Shown one piece after another: positions 1 through 9,299 of a stretch of DNA of 64,000 nt (the first letter of the stretch is position 1; each line of letters begins with the position of its first letter). The stretch is from the NCBI GenBank assembly GCA_900049755.1, contig LT160592.1, forward strand, positions 595,836 through 659,835, in the 5' to 3' direction. Origin of the DNA: Corynebacterium provencense. GTDB taxonomy: Bacteria > Actinomycetota > Actinomycetes > Mycobacteriales > Mycobacteriaceae. The notes under the pieces are model-generated. The model made no database searches. It saw only the letters and a list, made by a program, of their open reading frames with translations, and was not told the origin of the DNA. The position numbers and the translations under genes are program-made.

Positions 1-807
1 AACAACCGTGCACTGGTTCCCGCCGTCGAGCCCTCCGACCCGGACACCGCGGCCCTCGACACGGTCATCCCCGACTCCCCGCTCGCCGGCTACGACATTC
101 TCGACGTCCTCGCGGGGACCGTGGACCCGGGCAGCCTGCTGGAACTGTCCGCCGACCATGCCGGGAACGTCCTCACCGCCTTCGCCCGCATCGACGGCCG
201 GGGGGTCGGGATCGTCGCCGACCAGCCGGCGGTACTGGCAGGTGCCCTGGACGCCGCCTCCGCGGCGAAGGCCGCCCGCTTCATCAGGATGTGTGACGCA
301 TTCAACATTCCACTGGTGTTCGTCGTCGACTCCCCCGGTTTCCTCCCCGGCGTGAACGAGGAGCGGTCCGGACTGCTGCGACGTTCCGCGCCACTGTTCG
401 CCGCGGTCGCCGAAGCATCCGTCGGAGTGCTCACCGTGGTGGTCCGGAAAGCCTTCGGCTCCGCGTACGTGGCCATGGGATCCAAGGGACTCGGCGCTGA
501 CCTGGTCCTGGCCTGGCCCACCGCCCGGATCTCCCACGCGGACGCCGCGAACACCGTCACCGTCGTCCACGACGACACCCTCGCCAAGGCTGCCCGGAAG
601 CGCAGGGACGTCGAGGCGCTGCGACGCCAGCTCACCGAGGAGATCGAGGACACGCTTCTCACCCCCTACGCTGCCGCGGCCCGTGGGCTGGTCGACGCGG
701 TCATCGCCCCGTCCGAGACCCGCCGCCGGCTCATCGACGGGCTGGCACTGCTGGAACGCAAGGTCGTCCCCGCCCCGGACCGTAAGCACGGCAATCTTCC
801 TCTGTAG
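1..807 (+). CDS. accD: Acyl-CoA carboxylase beta (carboxyltransferase) subunit, 3' part
   Basis: The first base of the window is already in frame; 268 residues of the C-terminal half are present and the start lies upstream. The protein belongs to the biotin-dependent carboxyltransferase family, which moves the carboxyl group from carboxybiotin to acetyl- or propionyl-CoA. The C-terminal end (PDRKHGNLPL) matches the tail typical of the corynebacterial AccD1/DtsR1 type. The genes for the epsilon and the biotin-carrying alpha subunits follow, which supports a role in malonyl-CoA supply for fatty and mycolic acid synthesis. Whether this is AccD1 or another AccD paralogue cannot be settled from half a protein. 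Confidence 0.9.
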   Translation, partial: NNRALVPAVEPSDPDTAALDTVIPDSPLAGYDILDVLAGTVDPGSLLELSADHAGNVLTAFARIDGRGVGIVADQPAVLAGALDAASAAKAARFIRMCDAFNIPLVFVVDSPGFLPGVNEERSGLLRRSAPLFAAVAEASVGVLTVVVRKAFGSAYVAMGSKGLGADLVLAWPTARISHADAANTVTVVHDDTLAKAARKRRDVEALRRQLTEEIEDTLLTPYAAAARGLVDAVIAPSETRRRLIDGLALLERKVVPAPDRKHGNLPL

Positions 808-816
808 AGGATTCGT

Positions 817-844
817 CCCAGGTCCGAAATCCCAGGTCCGAAAT
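817..844. repeat. 14-bp tandem duplication between accD and accE
   Basis: The unit CCCAGGTCCGAAAT occurs twice back to back, followed by a partial third copy (CCCGGGCC). It lies in the short gap after the accD stop. It is one of several short tandem duplications at gene junctions in this window. Confidence 0.85.
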
Positions 845-897
845 CCCGGGCCAGAAGTCACGGAACAGAAGCCCCAGAGCCGAAAAGAGAACTCCAC

Positions 898-1149
898 ATG
901 ACCGACAATCCGCCCGTCCCGGTGACCGTGCTCCGCGGCCTGCCGGGGGCAGACCCTGATGAACAGGACCGTGTCGCCCGGGCCGTCTCCCTCGCCCTGA
1001 CCTCGCTGGCCGGTGAACTGTCGTCGTCCACCGGACGCTACGAGGACCCGCGCGAGGCACTGCGCCGCGATCCGCGTGGGGCCTGGGGTGTTCCCGGGGT
1101 CGGACGACGAAACTCCGGTACCTTCTCCCCGGCCGGGTTCCGTGCCTGA
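898..1149 (+). CDS. accE: Acyl-CoA carboxylase epsilon subunit
   Basis: A small protein of 83 residues directly downstream of accD. It shows the features of the actinobacterial epsilon subunit: an N-terminal beta segment (VTVLRGLPGADPDEQDRVAR) and a Trp-Gly motif in the C-terminal third (GAWGVPGVGRR) ending in a hydrophobic-basic tail. Epsilon subunits bind the alpha-beta core and raise carboxylase activity. The ATG is preceded by a purine-rich AAAGAGAA stretch. The end overlaps the most likely start of the next gene (maf), so the genes are probably co-transcribed. Confidence 0.85.
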   Translation: MTDNPPVPVTVLRGLPGADPDEQDRVARAVSLALTSLAGELSSSTGRYEDPREALRRDPRGAWGVPGVGRRNSGTFSPAGFRA

Positions 1150-1171
1150 ACCCGCCGTGCCTGAACCCGCC
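1142..1171. repeat. 15-bp tandem duplication at the maf start
   Basis: GTGCCTGAACCCGCC is repeated twice exactly, and a third copy begins at 1172 (GTGCCCGAC). Each copy supplies an in-frame GTG for maf, so the duplication may have created alternative start codons. Confidence 0.85.
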
Positions 1172-1888
1172 GTGCCCGACAACACCGGCACACTGCCCGA
1201 CCGCCCGGTCCTGGTACTGGCGTCCTCCTCCCCCTCGAGGCTGTCCGTGCTGCGTGCCGCCGGAACCGAACCACTGGTGGTCGTCCCCGACGTCGACGAG
1301 GACGCCGCCGTCGCCGAACTCACCGACCGCCTCGCCGACCGGGGCGTCGCACCCACACCCGAACAGACCGTCGTCCACCTCGCCGAGGTCAAGGCAGATG
1401 CGGTGGCCGGACGCCTTGCAGCGGACGGAGGCCGGGACACCACCGCCGGCGTCCTCACCGGTGACCCCGGGCCTGACCTCCTGAGCGACGCCGTGATCGT
1501 CGCCGGAGACTCCATGCTCCTGCTCGACGGCCGACTGCAGGGCAAACCCCACACCGTGGAACGCACCGTCGAGCGGTGGAAGGCCCAGCGGGGACGCACC
1601 GCCACTCTCGTCACCGGACACGCGGTCGTGCACCGGGGCCGACGGATCTCCGTGGCGTCCTCGACGCAGGTGCATTTCGCCCGGGTCTCCGACAGGGACA
1701 TCGAAGCCTACGCCGCCACCGGTGAACCCCTGGAATGCGCCGGCGCCTTCACCCTGGAGGCTCTCGGCGGGTGGTTCATCGACCGCGTCGACGGGGACCC
1801 GTCCGGGGTCATAGGACTGTCGTTGCCGGTCCTGCGTCGTGCACTGGAGGAGTTCGGTCTGTCCGTGTCCGATTTCTGGACGCGGTGA
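1142..1888 (+). CDS. maf: Maf family nucleoside triphosphate pyrophosphatase
   Basis: The Maf/HAM1-like signature LASSSPSR lies near the N-terminus, followed by the usual conserved segments (VPDVDEDA; VIVAGDSMLLLDG; GAFTLEALGGWFIDRVDGDPS). Maf proteins hydrolyse canonical or modified nucleoside triphosphates. The start is uncertain. The frame is open from 1013, but that would overlap almost half of accE. In-frame GTG codons occur at 1142, 1157 and 1172, the first two inside a perfect 15-bp tandem duplication. 1142 is chosen because it overlaps the accE stop by 8 bases; none has a clear ribosome site. The length (248 residues) is slightly above the family norm of about 200 because of a Pro-rich N-terminus and an insert around residues 85-110. 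Confidence 0.85.
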   Translation: MPEPAVPEPAVPDNTGTLPDRPVLVLASSSPSRLSVLRAAGTEPLVVVPDVDEDAAVAELTDRLADRGVAPTPEQTVVHLAEVKADAVAGRLAADGGRDTTAGVLTGDPGPDLLSDAVIVAGDSMLLLDGRLQGKPHTVERTVERWKAQRGRTATLVTGHAVVHRGRRISVASSTQVHFARVSDRDIEAYAATGEPLECAGAFTLEALGGWFIDRVDGDPSGVIGLSLPVLRRALEEFGLSVSDFWTR

Positions 1889-2003
1889 CCCGGCCGCACC
1901 ACCGTCCCGGGCCCTGTCAGTGTGATCTGCAGCCCCACAGGTCACGTGGGGGGACCCCCGCAGTTAGACTGATCAGCAGACATGAAAGGCGGTACCCGTA
2001 CCC

Positions 2004-2831
2004 ATGGGAATCGAGAGTGACCCCAGCCCCGCGCTGCAGCAGTACGCCCACCCCGAGCGTCTCGTGACGAGCTCCTGGCTGGGCGCCAAACTTGGCGGAG
2101 CGGGGCTCAAGGTCGTCGAGTCGGACTCCGACAGCATCCTCTACAACATCGGACATCTCCCGACCGCCATCCGCATTGACCTGCACAACGACCTCGGCGC
2201 CCCGGTGTGCCGGGACTTCCTCGACGGTGCCGCGTTCGCCCGGCTCATGGACGACAAGGGCATCACCCGGGACGACACCGTCGTCATCTACGGCGACGAG
2301 TCCAACCTGTGGGCGTCCTACGCCTTCTGGGTGTTCGACCTTTTCGGCCACCCCGACGTGCGCCTCCTCGACGGTGGACGGGAGGCCTGGATGCAGGAGG
2401 AACGCGAAACCTCCTACGATGTCCCGCCCGGGCCGACCCGTGGCTACCCCGTCATCGAACGCGACGACAGCACCCACCGGATCTTCGTCAACGAAGTGCT
2501 CGCCGACCGGAACGACCGGCGCAACATGCAGCTGGTCGACCTCCGCGACCCGGCGGACTTCGCCGCCGGTCACATCCCCGGGGCGGTCAACACCGACCCG
2601 TCGACGATGGTCCACCCCAACGGCCGGTTCCGCAGCAGACAGGACCTCGAGGCTGCCTTCTCCTTCCTCTCCCCCGACGATCCGGTGGTGACCTACTGCG
2701 GGACCGGCGAGCGGGCCGCGCACCTGTGGTTCGTCCTCCACCACCTGCTCGGCAGGAAGGATGTCCGCTGCTACGACGGTTCCTGGGCCGAGTGGGGCAA
2801 CATGGTCAGAATGCCGGTCGAGGCCGTCTGA
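2004..2831 (+). CDS. sseA: Thiosulfate sulfurtransferase (two-domain rhodanese)
   Basis: 275 residues with two rhodanese domains. The N-terminal domain (about 20-135) is catalytically inactive, as is usual. The C-terminal domain (about 160-270) carries the active-site loop YCGTGERA with the sulfur-accepting Cys at 232. Other conserved features are LVDLRDPADFAAGHIPGA (178-194) and a Trp-rich C-terminus. It transfers sulfane sulfur from thiosulfate to cyanide or another acceptor. A rhodanese gene of this type lies between maf and accBC in other corynebacteria, so the order is conserved synteny, not evidence of a carboxylase function. The ATG follows AAAGGCGG at 9-12 bases. Confidence 0.92.
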   Translation: MGIESDPSPALQQYAHPERLVTSSWLGAKLGGAGLKVVESDSDSILYNIGHLPTAIRIDLHNDLGAPVCRDFLDGAAFARLMDDKGITRDDTVVIYGDESNLWASYAFWVFDLFGHPDVRLLDGGREAWMQEERETSYDVPPGPTRGYPVIERDDSTHRIFVNEVLADRNDRRNMQLVDLRDPADFAAGHIPGAVNTDPSTMVHPNGRFRSRQDLEAAFSFLSPDDPVVTYCGTGERAAHLWFVLHHLLGRKDVRCYDGSWAEWGNMVRMPVEAV

Positions 2832-2950
2832 CAGCAGTCGCTGACGTCAGCTGACCCGGTTGTAACAGCCGGGCTGGCAGCGGCGGTGGTTCCCGTTGTA
2901 ACGTCAGGCGGTTGTCACCAGACGTCGTCAGCAGGAGAAGAGGAGAGCAC

Positions 2951-4768
2951 GTGCCGGCAGAACACCGGAATGACCCGCGGAAGATCAGGAAGGTTCTGGT
3001 CGCCAACCGTGGCGAGATCGCGGTGCGCGTGATACGCGCCGCCCGCGACGAGGGTATCTCCTCTGTTGCCGTGTACGCCGTGCCGGACGCGGACGCCCCG
3101 TTCGTCCGGCTCGCCGACGAGGCTTTCGCACTCGGCGGCCAGACCTCCGCCGAGTCCTACCTCGACATCGTGAAGATCGTCGACGCCGCAGTACGCTCCG
3201 GTGCGGACGCCGTCCACCCCGGCTACGGATTCCTGTCCGAGAACGCCGATTTCGCCCGCGCCGTCATCGACGCGGGCCTGACCTGGATCGGCCCCTCACC
3301 GCGCACCATCGGTGAACTGGGAGACAAGGTCACCGCCCGTCGGTACGCCGAACAGGTCTCGGCCCCGATGGCGCCCGGAACCCCGGAGCCTGTCACCGAC
3401 GCGCAGGAGATCATCGACTTCGCCACAGAGTACGGTCTGCCGGTCGCGGTGAAGGCGTCCTTCGGCGGCGGGGGGCGCGGCATGAAAGTGGCGCGCACCC
3501 TGGAGGAGATTCCGGCCCTGTTCGAGTCCGCGACGAGGGAGGCGGAGAAAGCTTTCGGGCGCGGGGAGTGCTTCGTCGAACGGTACCTCGACCGGGCACG
3601 GCATGTGGAGTGCCAGGTCGTCGCCGACACCCACGGTAACGTCGTCGTCGCCTCCACCCGTGACTGCACCCTCCAGCGCCGCTTCCAGAAGCTCATCGAG
3701 GAGGCACCCGCACCCTTCCTCACCCCGGAGCAGGACGCCAGGCTGCGGGAAGCCTCCAGGGCCGTGATGCGTGCCGCCGACTACACGGGTGTCGGCACCG
3801 TGGAATACCTTGTCGGAGACGACGGGCTCATCTCGTTCCTCGAGGTCAACACCCGCCTGCAGGTCGAACACCCTGTCACCGAACAGGTGACCGGATGGGA
3901 CCTCGTCCGGGAACAGTTCCGTATCGCCGAGGGCCGGGAACTGTCGCGGACAACCGACCCGGAGATCCGCGGGCACGCCTTCGAGTTCCGCATCAACGGT
4001 GAGGACGCCGCCTCCGGTTTCATGCCCTCCCCCGGTACCCTCACCACCTACCGGGAGCCCGCCGGCCCCGGAGTCAGGGTGGACTCGGGGGTGGAGCAGG
4101 GATCCGTCATCGGTGACCAGTTCGACTCCATGCTCGCCAAGCTCATCGTCACCGGCGAGGACCGTGCCCACGCCCTGCGCCGGGCCGCCCGGGCCCTCGA
4201 CGAGTACACCGTCGAAGGTATCCCCACGGTCCTTCCGTTCCACCGGGCGGTCGTCCGGGACCCCGCATTCGCCCCGGAGCTCGCCGGGGATTCAGCCGCA
4301 GACGCCGCTGCCGACCCCCTCACCGTCGACCACTTCGACGTGTACACCCGGTGGATCGAGGAGGAGTGGCGGAACACGGTCGAACCCGACGAGTCTCCTG
4401 CCGCCGACGGGGACGTCCCCTCCCGCAGGACCATCCCCGTCGAGGTCGACGGCCGACGGGTCGAGGTCAGTGTCCCCGGGGACCTGTTCGCCACCGGTGC
4501 TCCGGTACGGCGTCCTGCCCGACGGTCCGCAGGAGGTTCCGCGGCGTCCGCCTCCGGCGACGACGTCCTCGCCCCCATGCAGGGCACCGTGGTCAGCGTC
4601 CTCGTCGAAGAAGGCCAGGAAGTCACCGAAGGTGAACCGGTCCTGCTGCTTGAGGCGATGAAGATGGAGAACGCTGTGCGGGCGCACAAGAACGGGACCG
4701 TCTCCGGCCTGTCGGTCAGTGCCGGCGACGGAGTGAAGAAGTCGCAGCTGATGCTCCAGCTGCTCTGA
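2951..4768 (+). CDS. accBC: Acyl-CoA carboxylase alpha subunit (biotin carboxylase + biotin carrier)
   Basis: 605 residues. The biotin carboxylase part starts with the nucleotide-binding fold ([18 protein letters not shown]), continues through the ATP-grasp glycine-rich loop ([10 protein letters not shown]) and the [10 protein letters not shown] and [14 protein letters not shown] motifs. The C-terminal biotinyl domain has EAMKMEN, with the biotinylated Lys at about residue 571. It carboxylates its own biotin using ATP and bicarbonate and passes CO2 to the AccD subunits. The frame is open from a TTG at 2912, but GTG 2951 is preferred because AGGAGAAGAGGAG lies just upstream. Length and architecture match the corynebacterial AccBC. 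Confidence 0.96.
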   Translation: MPAEHRNDPRKIRKVLVANRGEIAVRVIRAARDEGISSVAVYAVPDADAPFVRLADEAFALGGQTSAESYLDIVKIVDAAVRSGADAVHPGYGFLSENADFARAVIDAGLTWIGPSPRTIGELGDKVTARRYAEQVSAPMAPGTPEPVTDAQEIIDFATEYGLPVAVKASFGGGGRGMKVARTLEEIPALFESATREAEKAFGRGECFVERYLDRARHVECQVVADTHGNVVVASTRDCTLQRRFQKLIEEAPAPFLTPEQDARLREASRAVMRAADYTGVGTVEYLVGDDGLISFLEVNTRLQVEHPVTEQVTGWDLVREQFRIAEGRELSRTTDPEIRGHAFEFRINGEDAASGFMPSPGTLTTYREPAGPGVRVDSGVEQGSVIGDQFDSMLAKLIVTGEDRAHALRRAARALDEYTVEGIPTVLPFHRAVVRDPAFAPELAGDSAADAAADPLTVDHFDVYTRWIEEEWRNTVEPDESPAADGDVPSRRTIPVEVDGRRVEVSVPGDLFATGAPVRRPARRSAGGSAASASGDDVLAPMQGTVVSVLVEEGQEVTEGEPVLLLEAMKMENAVRAHKNGTVSGLSVSAGDGVKKSQLMLQLL

Positions 4769-4807
4769 CGGTACCCACCCCGACCGCACTGACGAGAGGC
4801 CCCGGAA

Positions 4808-6454
4808 ATGTCCGATCTGTTCTCCCGCTTCCGCCGCACGGATGCCGGCGCGAAGTACGACAGCCGTCGTGACAAGGGGTTCATCCTCTCCCTCGACCAG
4901 GGCACGACCTCCACCCGGGCGATGGTCTTCGACCCACGGGGGCAGGTGGTCTCCGTCAGTCAGCTCGAGCACCGGCAGATCTTCCCCGGCCCGGGACAGG
5001 TCGAACACGACCCGGAGGAGATCCGGCTCAACGCCAGACGCGCCATCGCCGACGCCGTCGCCCGGGCGGACATCGGTACCGAGAACATCGCCGCTTTGGG
5101 TATCACGAACCAGCGTGAGACCACGGTCATCTGGGACCGTCAGACCGGTGAGCCCGTGTACAACGCCATCGTCTGGCAGGACACCCGCACGACCGACTTC
5201 TGCTCACAGCTCGAGGAGAGCTCCGGGGAACTGATCCGCCGGCGTACCGGACTCCCGGTGTCCACCTACTTCGCCGGACCCAAGATCCGGTGGATCCTGG
5301 ACAATGTGCCCGGTGTGCGGGAACGGGCGGAACGCGGTGAGCTCGCCGCCGGGACGATGGACTCCTGGCTCATCTGGGAACTCACCCGCCCGCCCCGCTC
5401 AGGCCGGGCGGGGCGGGGAAGACTGGGAGGCCACGGCGATGCCGCCCGCCACGTCACCGACGTGACCAACGCCTCCCGCACCATGCTGATGGACATCAGG
5501 ACCCGCCGGTGGGACCCGGAACTGTGCGGTCTTCTGGGTGTACCCGAGTCACTGCTCCCCGAGATCGTCAGCTCCTCCGAGGTCGTCGGCACCGTCCGAC
5601 GCTCCGGCCCGGTCCACGGCGTCCCCGTGGCAGGCATCCTCGGCGACCAGCAGGCGGCAACCTTCGGGCAGGCCTGCACCGAACCCGGGGAAGCGAAGTG
5701 CACCTACGGCACGGGAAACTTCCTGCTGCTCAACACAGGTACCGAGCCGAGAACTTCCGGGAACGGCCTCATCACCACGGTCGCCTACCAGCTCGGCGAC
5801 GCCCCCGCCGTGTACGCGTTGGAGGGGTCGGTGGCGGTGACCGGAGCCCTGGTGCAGTGGCTCCGTGACAATCTGGGGTTCTTCAGCTCCGCCGACCAGG
5901 TGGAACCGCTGGCCCGCACCGTCAGCGACAACGGCGGGTGTGTGGTCGTCCCCGCCTTCTCCGGGCTTCTCGCCCCACGGTGGGTACCGGACGCCAGGGG
6001 TGTCATCATGGGCCTGACCCGGTACGTGACGAAGGCGCACATCGCACGGGCGTCACTGGAGGCCACCGCCTTCCAGACCCGGGAGGTCGTCGAGGCGATG
6101 AACGCGGACTCCGGGGTACCCCTCACCGGTCTGCGTGCCGACGGCGGCATGGTGGGCAACTCCCTGCTCATGCAGTTCCAGGCCGACCAGCTGGGGGTGC
6201 CGGTGACCGTCCCCCGTGTCACGGAGACGACAGCCCTGGGCGCCGCCTACGCTGCCGGCCTGGCCGTGGGCTACTTCAGCGACACCGCCGAGATCAGGTC
6301 ACTGTGGCAGGAGGAGTCGACCTACCTTCCCACCGCGTCCCGAAAGGACAGGGACGACGCCTATGCCCTGTGGAACCGGGCGGTGGAGCAGGCCGTCGGG
6401 TGGGCCCGGGAACAGGGCGGGGAGGCACGGACCGACCGGGTGCAGTCCGACTAG
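4808..6454 (+). CDS. glpK: Glycerol kinase
   Basis: 548 residues of the FGGY kinase family. Recognisable motifs are the phosphate-binding DQGTTSTRAMVFD near the N-terminus, TNQRETTVIWD, GILGDQQAATFGQ, and the C-terminal GLRADGGMVGNSLLMQFQAD. It phosphorylates glycerol to glycerol-3-phosphate. The protein is some 40 residues longer than the usual 500. The extra sequence is an N-terminal extension of about 24 residues and a basic Arg/Gly-rich insertion after the WLIWELT motif (roughly residues 195-220). It starts 39 bases after accBC with no terminator between, so read-through is likely. No glpF or glpD is nearby. Confidence 0.94.
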   Translation: MSDLFSRFRRTDAGAKYDSRRDKGFILSLDQGTTSTRAMVFDPRGQVVSVSQLEHRQIFPGPGQVEHDPEEIRLNARRAIADAVARADIGTENIAALGITNQRETTVIWDRQTGEPVYNAIVWQDTRTTDFCSQLEESSGELIRRRTGLPVSTYFAGPKIRWILDNVPGVRERAERGELAAGTMDSWLIWELTRPPRSGRAGRGRLGGHGDAARHVTDVTNASRTMLMDIRTRRWDPELCGLLGVPESLLPEIVSSSEVVGTVRRSGPVHGVPVAGILGDQQAATFGQACTEPGEAKCTYGTGNFLLLNTGTEPRTSGNGLITTVAYQLGDAPAVYALEGSVAVTGALVQWLRDNLGFFSSADQVEPLARTVSDNGGCVVVPAFSGLLAPRWVPDARGVIMGLTRYVTKAHIARASLEATAFQTREVVEAMNADSGVPLTGLRADGGMVGNSLLMQFQADQLGVPVTVPRVTETTALGAAYAAGLAVGYFSDTAEIRSLWQEESTYLPTASRKDRDDAYALWNRAVEQAVGWAREQGGEARTDRVQSD

Positions 6455-6465
6455 ACTCGGTCCCA
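6452..6465 (+). promoter_or_regulatory. Leaderless -10 element (TAGACT) for the DUF1707 gene
   Basis: TAGACT at 6452-6457 ends 7 bases before the ATG at 6465, the distance expected if transcription starts at the start codon. It overlaps the end of glpK, so the downstream gene can be transcribed on its own. Confidence 0.6.
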
Positions 6466-7103
6466 TGAATGATCCCTACGACGCCCGGGACAACCGTGTC
6501 CGTGTGGGGGACGCCGACCGCGACCGTGCGATAGGGGTCCTCGGCGTCCATTTCTCGGACGGCCGTCTCAGCGTCACAGAGTACGACGAACGGTGCCGGG
6601 CCGTCGCCGGAGCCCTGACCCGCGCAGAGATCGACGCCCAGTTCACGGACCTGCCTGCACTGCCGGCGGCTCAGGCCGGCCCGGTGGGGGACGGGGTCGC
6701 GGTGTACTCCGCCACCGAAATCGCCGAACAGCACCGGCGCGGAGCCAACCCCCGGGCGGGAATCATGATGCTGACCACTGTGGCCGGGGTGGCTGCCGCG
6801 GTCATCATCGGCGGTACGGCCGCAGTCGTCCCCGTCGCCGTGATCGCCGCCGTCGCAGTCCTGCTCTACGTGGTCAAACCTGGTCCCGACTCCTGGTACG
6901 TGCCCTCCCCCGGGGCGCTGGAACGGGCCAGGGTGCGCAGGTTGCGCCAGGCGCACCAGCTCGAACTCGAGGAGAAGAAGGCCCGCCGACGCCTCATCCA
7001 GGCGGAGATCACCACAGATGCGATGGACCTGGCGCACAGGGCGATAGGCAGGGTCGGCAGGAAACCGGGCGGCGGGCAGGGCCGGTCACGGAAAGGACGT
7101 TGA
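6465..7103 (+). CDS. DUF1707 domain membrane protein
   Basis: 212 residues. The N-terminal 50-60 residues fit DUF1707 (VRVGDADRDRAIGVLGVHFSDGRLSVTEYDERC), a small actinobacterial domain of unknown function. About 45 hydrophobic residues then form one long or two short membrane segments (MLTTVAGVAAAVIIGGTAAV and onward). A basic cytoplasmic-type tail rich in Arg/Lys follows. The ATG at 6465 is chosen over earlier in-frame codons because the DUF1707 motif begins there and a leaderless -10 sits in front. It converges with the M20 peptidase gene, leaving 10 bases between stops. Confidence 0.8.
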   Translation: MNDPYDARDNRVRVGDADRDRAIGVLGVHFSDGRLSVTEYDERCRAVAGALTRAEIDAQFTDLPALPAAQAGPVGDGVAVYSATEIAEQHRRGANPRAGIMMLTTVAGVAAAVIIGGTAAVVPVAVIAAVAVLLYVVKPGPDSWYVPSPGALERARVRRLRQAHQLELEEKKARRRLIQAEITTDAMDLAHRAIGRVGRKPGGGQGRSRKGR

Positions 7104-7113
7104 CCCGGACACG

Positions 7114-8307
7114 TCAGTCCAGTCTGCGGAACTGTTCGAGAACCCCGGCGAACAGGCGGACCCCCACAGGGATGCACGCTTCGTCGAAGATGATGTCCGC
7201 CTGGTGCAGGTCGGCCTTCTCCCCCTGACCGTTCCACGCACCCAGGCGTGCCATGGCACCGGGGACGTGCTCGAGATACCAGCTGAAGTCCTCACCCCCG
7301 GACGACTGCGGTGCCTCCTGCAGTGCATGCGGGTCAACGTCCTTGACCGCCTGTGCCATCAGGGCGGTGCAGGCGTCGTCGTTGGTCACCGGCGGAACGC
7401 CCTTGGTGTGGCGGATCTCCGCGGTGGCGCCGGTGGGTGCCAGCAGCTGGTCGACCAGCAGGGGGAACAGTGTGCCGAGCTGACGCCAGACCAGCGGACT
7501 CCCGGTCCGCAGGGTACCGAGCAGGGTGACCTCCTGCGGCATCGCGTTGAATGCCGACCCTCCGTTGACCGCGCCGAAGGTCAGCACCGTACCGGTACGG
7601 GGGTCCACCCGGCGCGACAGGAGCCCGGGAAGCCCGGTGATCAGCAGCCCGGCGGCGTAGATGACGTCCGAGGTGAGGTGGGGGCGGGCGGTGTGACCCC
7701 CCTGGCCTTTCACGACGATCTCCACGACATCGGTGGCAGAGGTGATGGCGCCGACCCTCACCCCGATCTGGCCGGCGCGGAGCTTCGGTTCCGCGTGGAC
7801 GGCGAAGATGTGGCTGACGCCGTCCAACGCGCCCGCCCGGATAACGTCGGTGGCACCCCCGTCGAGAACCTCCTCGGCGGGCTGGAAGATGCATCTGACA
7901 CGCTGGTCGAGTCCGTGGTCGCGGTCGTACTCCGCCAGGGCGCAGGCCAGGGCGAGCACCACCGTGGTGTGGATGTCGTGGCCGCAGGCGTGCATGACAC
8001 CCGGGTTGAGGGAGGAGAACTCCAGACCCGTCTCCTCGGTGACCGGCAGGGCGTCGATGTCCGCGCGGAACGCCACCGCCGGGCCGGAGGCGTCCCCACC
8101 GATGTCCACGGTCAGCCCCGTGCCCGGCAGCAGGACCGGTTCCAGGCCCGCCACCCGTAGTTCATCGGCGATGAATGCGGTGGTCCGGACCTCGTCGTGT
8201 GACAGTTCCGGATGTGCGTGGAGATGGCGGCGCCAGCCGATGATCTCGTCGTGGTGGTCGACCAACCAGGTGGTGACGGCCGATTCAACGGCGCCGGTGC
8301 TACTCAC
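7114..8307 (-). CDS. M20 family amidohydrolase
   Basis: 397 residues of the M20D peptidase/amidohydrolase family (hippurate hydrolase, N-acyl-amino-acid amidohydrolase, indole-acetyl-amino-acid hydrolase types). Metal-binding motifs are visible: RRHLHAHPELS at the N-terminus, HACGHDIHT, FQPAEE, and a late HQADIIFDEACIP. Members remove acyl groups from N-acyl amino acids; the substrate cannot be read from sequence. The start is a GTG (GTGAGTAGC) with a GGAGGAG stretch about 11 bases upstream. It is divergent from the purine nucleoside phosphorylase gene across 131 bases. Confidence 0.88.
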   Translation of the reverse strand: MSSTGAVESAVTTWLVDHHDEIIGWRRHLHAHPELSHDEVRTTAFIADELRVAGLEPVLLPGTGLTVDIGGDASGPAVAFRADIDALPVTEETGLEFSSLNPGVMHACGHDIHTTVVLALACALAEYDRDHGLDQRVRCIFQPAEEVLDGGATDVIRAGALDGVSHIFAVHAEPKLRAGQIGVRVGAITSATDVVEIVVKGQGGHTARPHLTSDVIYAAGLLITGLPGLLSRRVDPRTGTVLTFGAVNGGSAFNAMPQEVTLLGTLRTGSPLVWRQLGTLFPLLVDQLLAPTGATAEIRHTKGVPPVTNDDACTALMAQAVKDVDPHALQEAPQSSGGEDFSWYLEHVPGAMARLGAWNGQGEKADLHQADIIFDEACIPVGVRLFAGVLEQFRRLD

Positions 8308-8426
8308 GGATCGCAGGACTCCTCCACGCTAGATGCACGCTCGATGACGGTGCGGGTCGCGACGCCGCACAGTGACCTCTCCACCTTAGTCGTCCGACCG
8401 CCCGGCCTCCCATTCCCGGGGCGTCC

Positions 8427-8439
8427 TATGCTGGTGCCA
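8427..8439 (+). promoter_or_regulatory. Leaderless -10 element (TATGCT) for the PNP gene
   Basis: TATGCT at 8427-8432 is followed by 6 bases and then the ATG at 8439. No Shine-Dalgarno sequence precedes the ATG, which supports a leaderless transcript. Confidence 0.65.
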
Positions 8440-9299
8440 TGACTGTGCCGCACCAGCAGACACCACCGGAAACCCCGCCCGACTCTCCCGCCGGGCTCGC
8501 CGCCCGCGCGGCGGCCGCACTCGCGGAGAAGACCGGGCGACCCCGCCACGACGTGGCGGTCGTCCTCGGATCGGGGTGGCGTCCGGCAGCTGACGTCCTG
8601 TGCGGGGACGCCGTGGGCACCGTGGAATTCCCTATGTCCGACCTGCCCGGCTTCCTTCCGCCGACGGCCGAGGGCCACGGGGGCACGGTGCGGAGTGCGG
8701 AGATCGGGGGGAACCGGGTTCTGGTCCTGCTGGGGCGGATCCACGCCTATGAGGGGCACGAACTGTGGCGTACGACCCACGCGGTACGTACCGCGGCCGC
8801 GGCCGGGGTACGTACGGTGGTCCTGACCAATGCCGCGGGTGGACTGACTCCGGGGATGCAGGTCGGTGAACCGGTGCTGATCAGCGACCACCTCAACATG
8901 ACGATGCGCTCGCCCCTGCGGGGCGCACAGTTCGTCGACATGGTGGACGCCTACTCCCCGCGTCTGCGGGCGCTGGTCGCCGGCCTGCGTCCGGGGATCA
9001 GGGAGGCGGTGTACGCGATGATGCCCGGCCCCCAGTACGAGACTCCCGCGGAGATCAGGATGCTCGGCGTCCTCGGCGCGGGTCTGGTGGGTATGTCGAC
9101 CGTCCACGAGACAATTGCGGCCAGGGCCGCGGGTATGGAGGTGCTGGGGATCTCCCTGGTCACCAACCTGGCCGCGGGAATCACCGGACAGCCGCTCGAC
9201 CACCGCGAGGTCCTCGCCGCAGGGGCTGAGGCCGCGACCACGATGGGTGGACTGCTCGGCCGGCTCGTCGCCGGCGACGTGGTGGTGGGTGCACGGTGA
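8439..9299 (+). CDS. punA: Purine nucleoside phosphorylase (trimeric type)
   Basis: 286 residues of the low-molecular-weight, trimeric PNP/MTAP family. Phosphate- and purine-binding motifs are present: VVLGSGW near the N-terminus, [28 protein letters not shown] and GMSTVHE. It cleaves inosine, guanosine and their deoxy forms by phosphorolysis for purine salvage. The stop overlaps the GTG start of the phosphomannomutase gene (GTGA), so translation is coupled; both enzymes handle sugar phosphates. The substrate range is inferred from the family. Confidence 0.93.
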   Translation: MTVPHQQTPPETPPDSPAGLAARAAAALAEKTGRPRHDVAVVLGSGWRPAADVLCGDAVGTVEFPMSDLPGFLPPTAEGHGGTVRSAEIGGNRVLVLLGRIHAYEGHELWRTTHAVRTAAAAGVRTVVLTNAAGGLTPGMQVGEPVLISDHLNMTMRSPLRGAQFVDMVDAYSPRLRALVAGLRPGIREAVYAMMPGPQYETPAEIRMLGVLGAGLVGMSTVHETIAARAAGMEVLGISLVTNLAAGITGQPLDHREVLAAGAEAATTMGGLLGRLVAGDVVVGAR

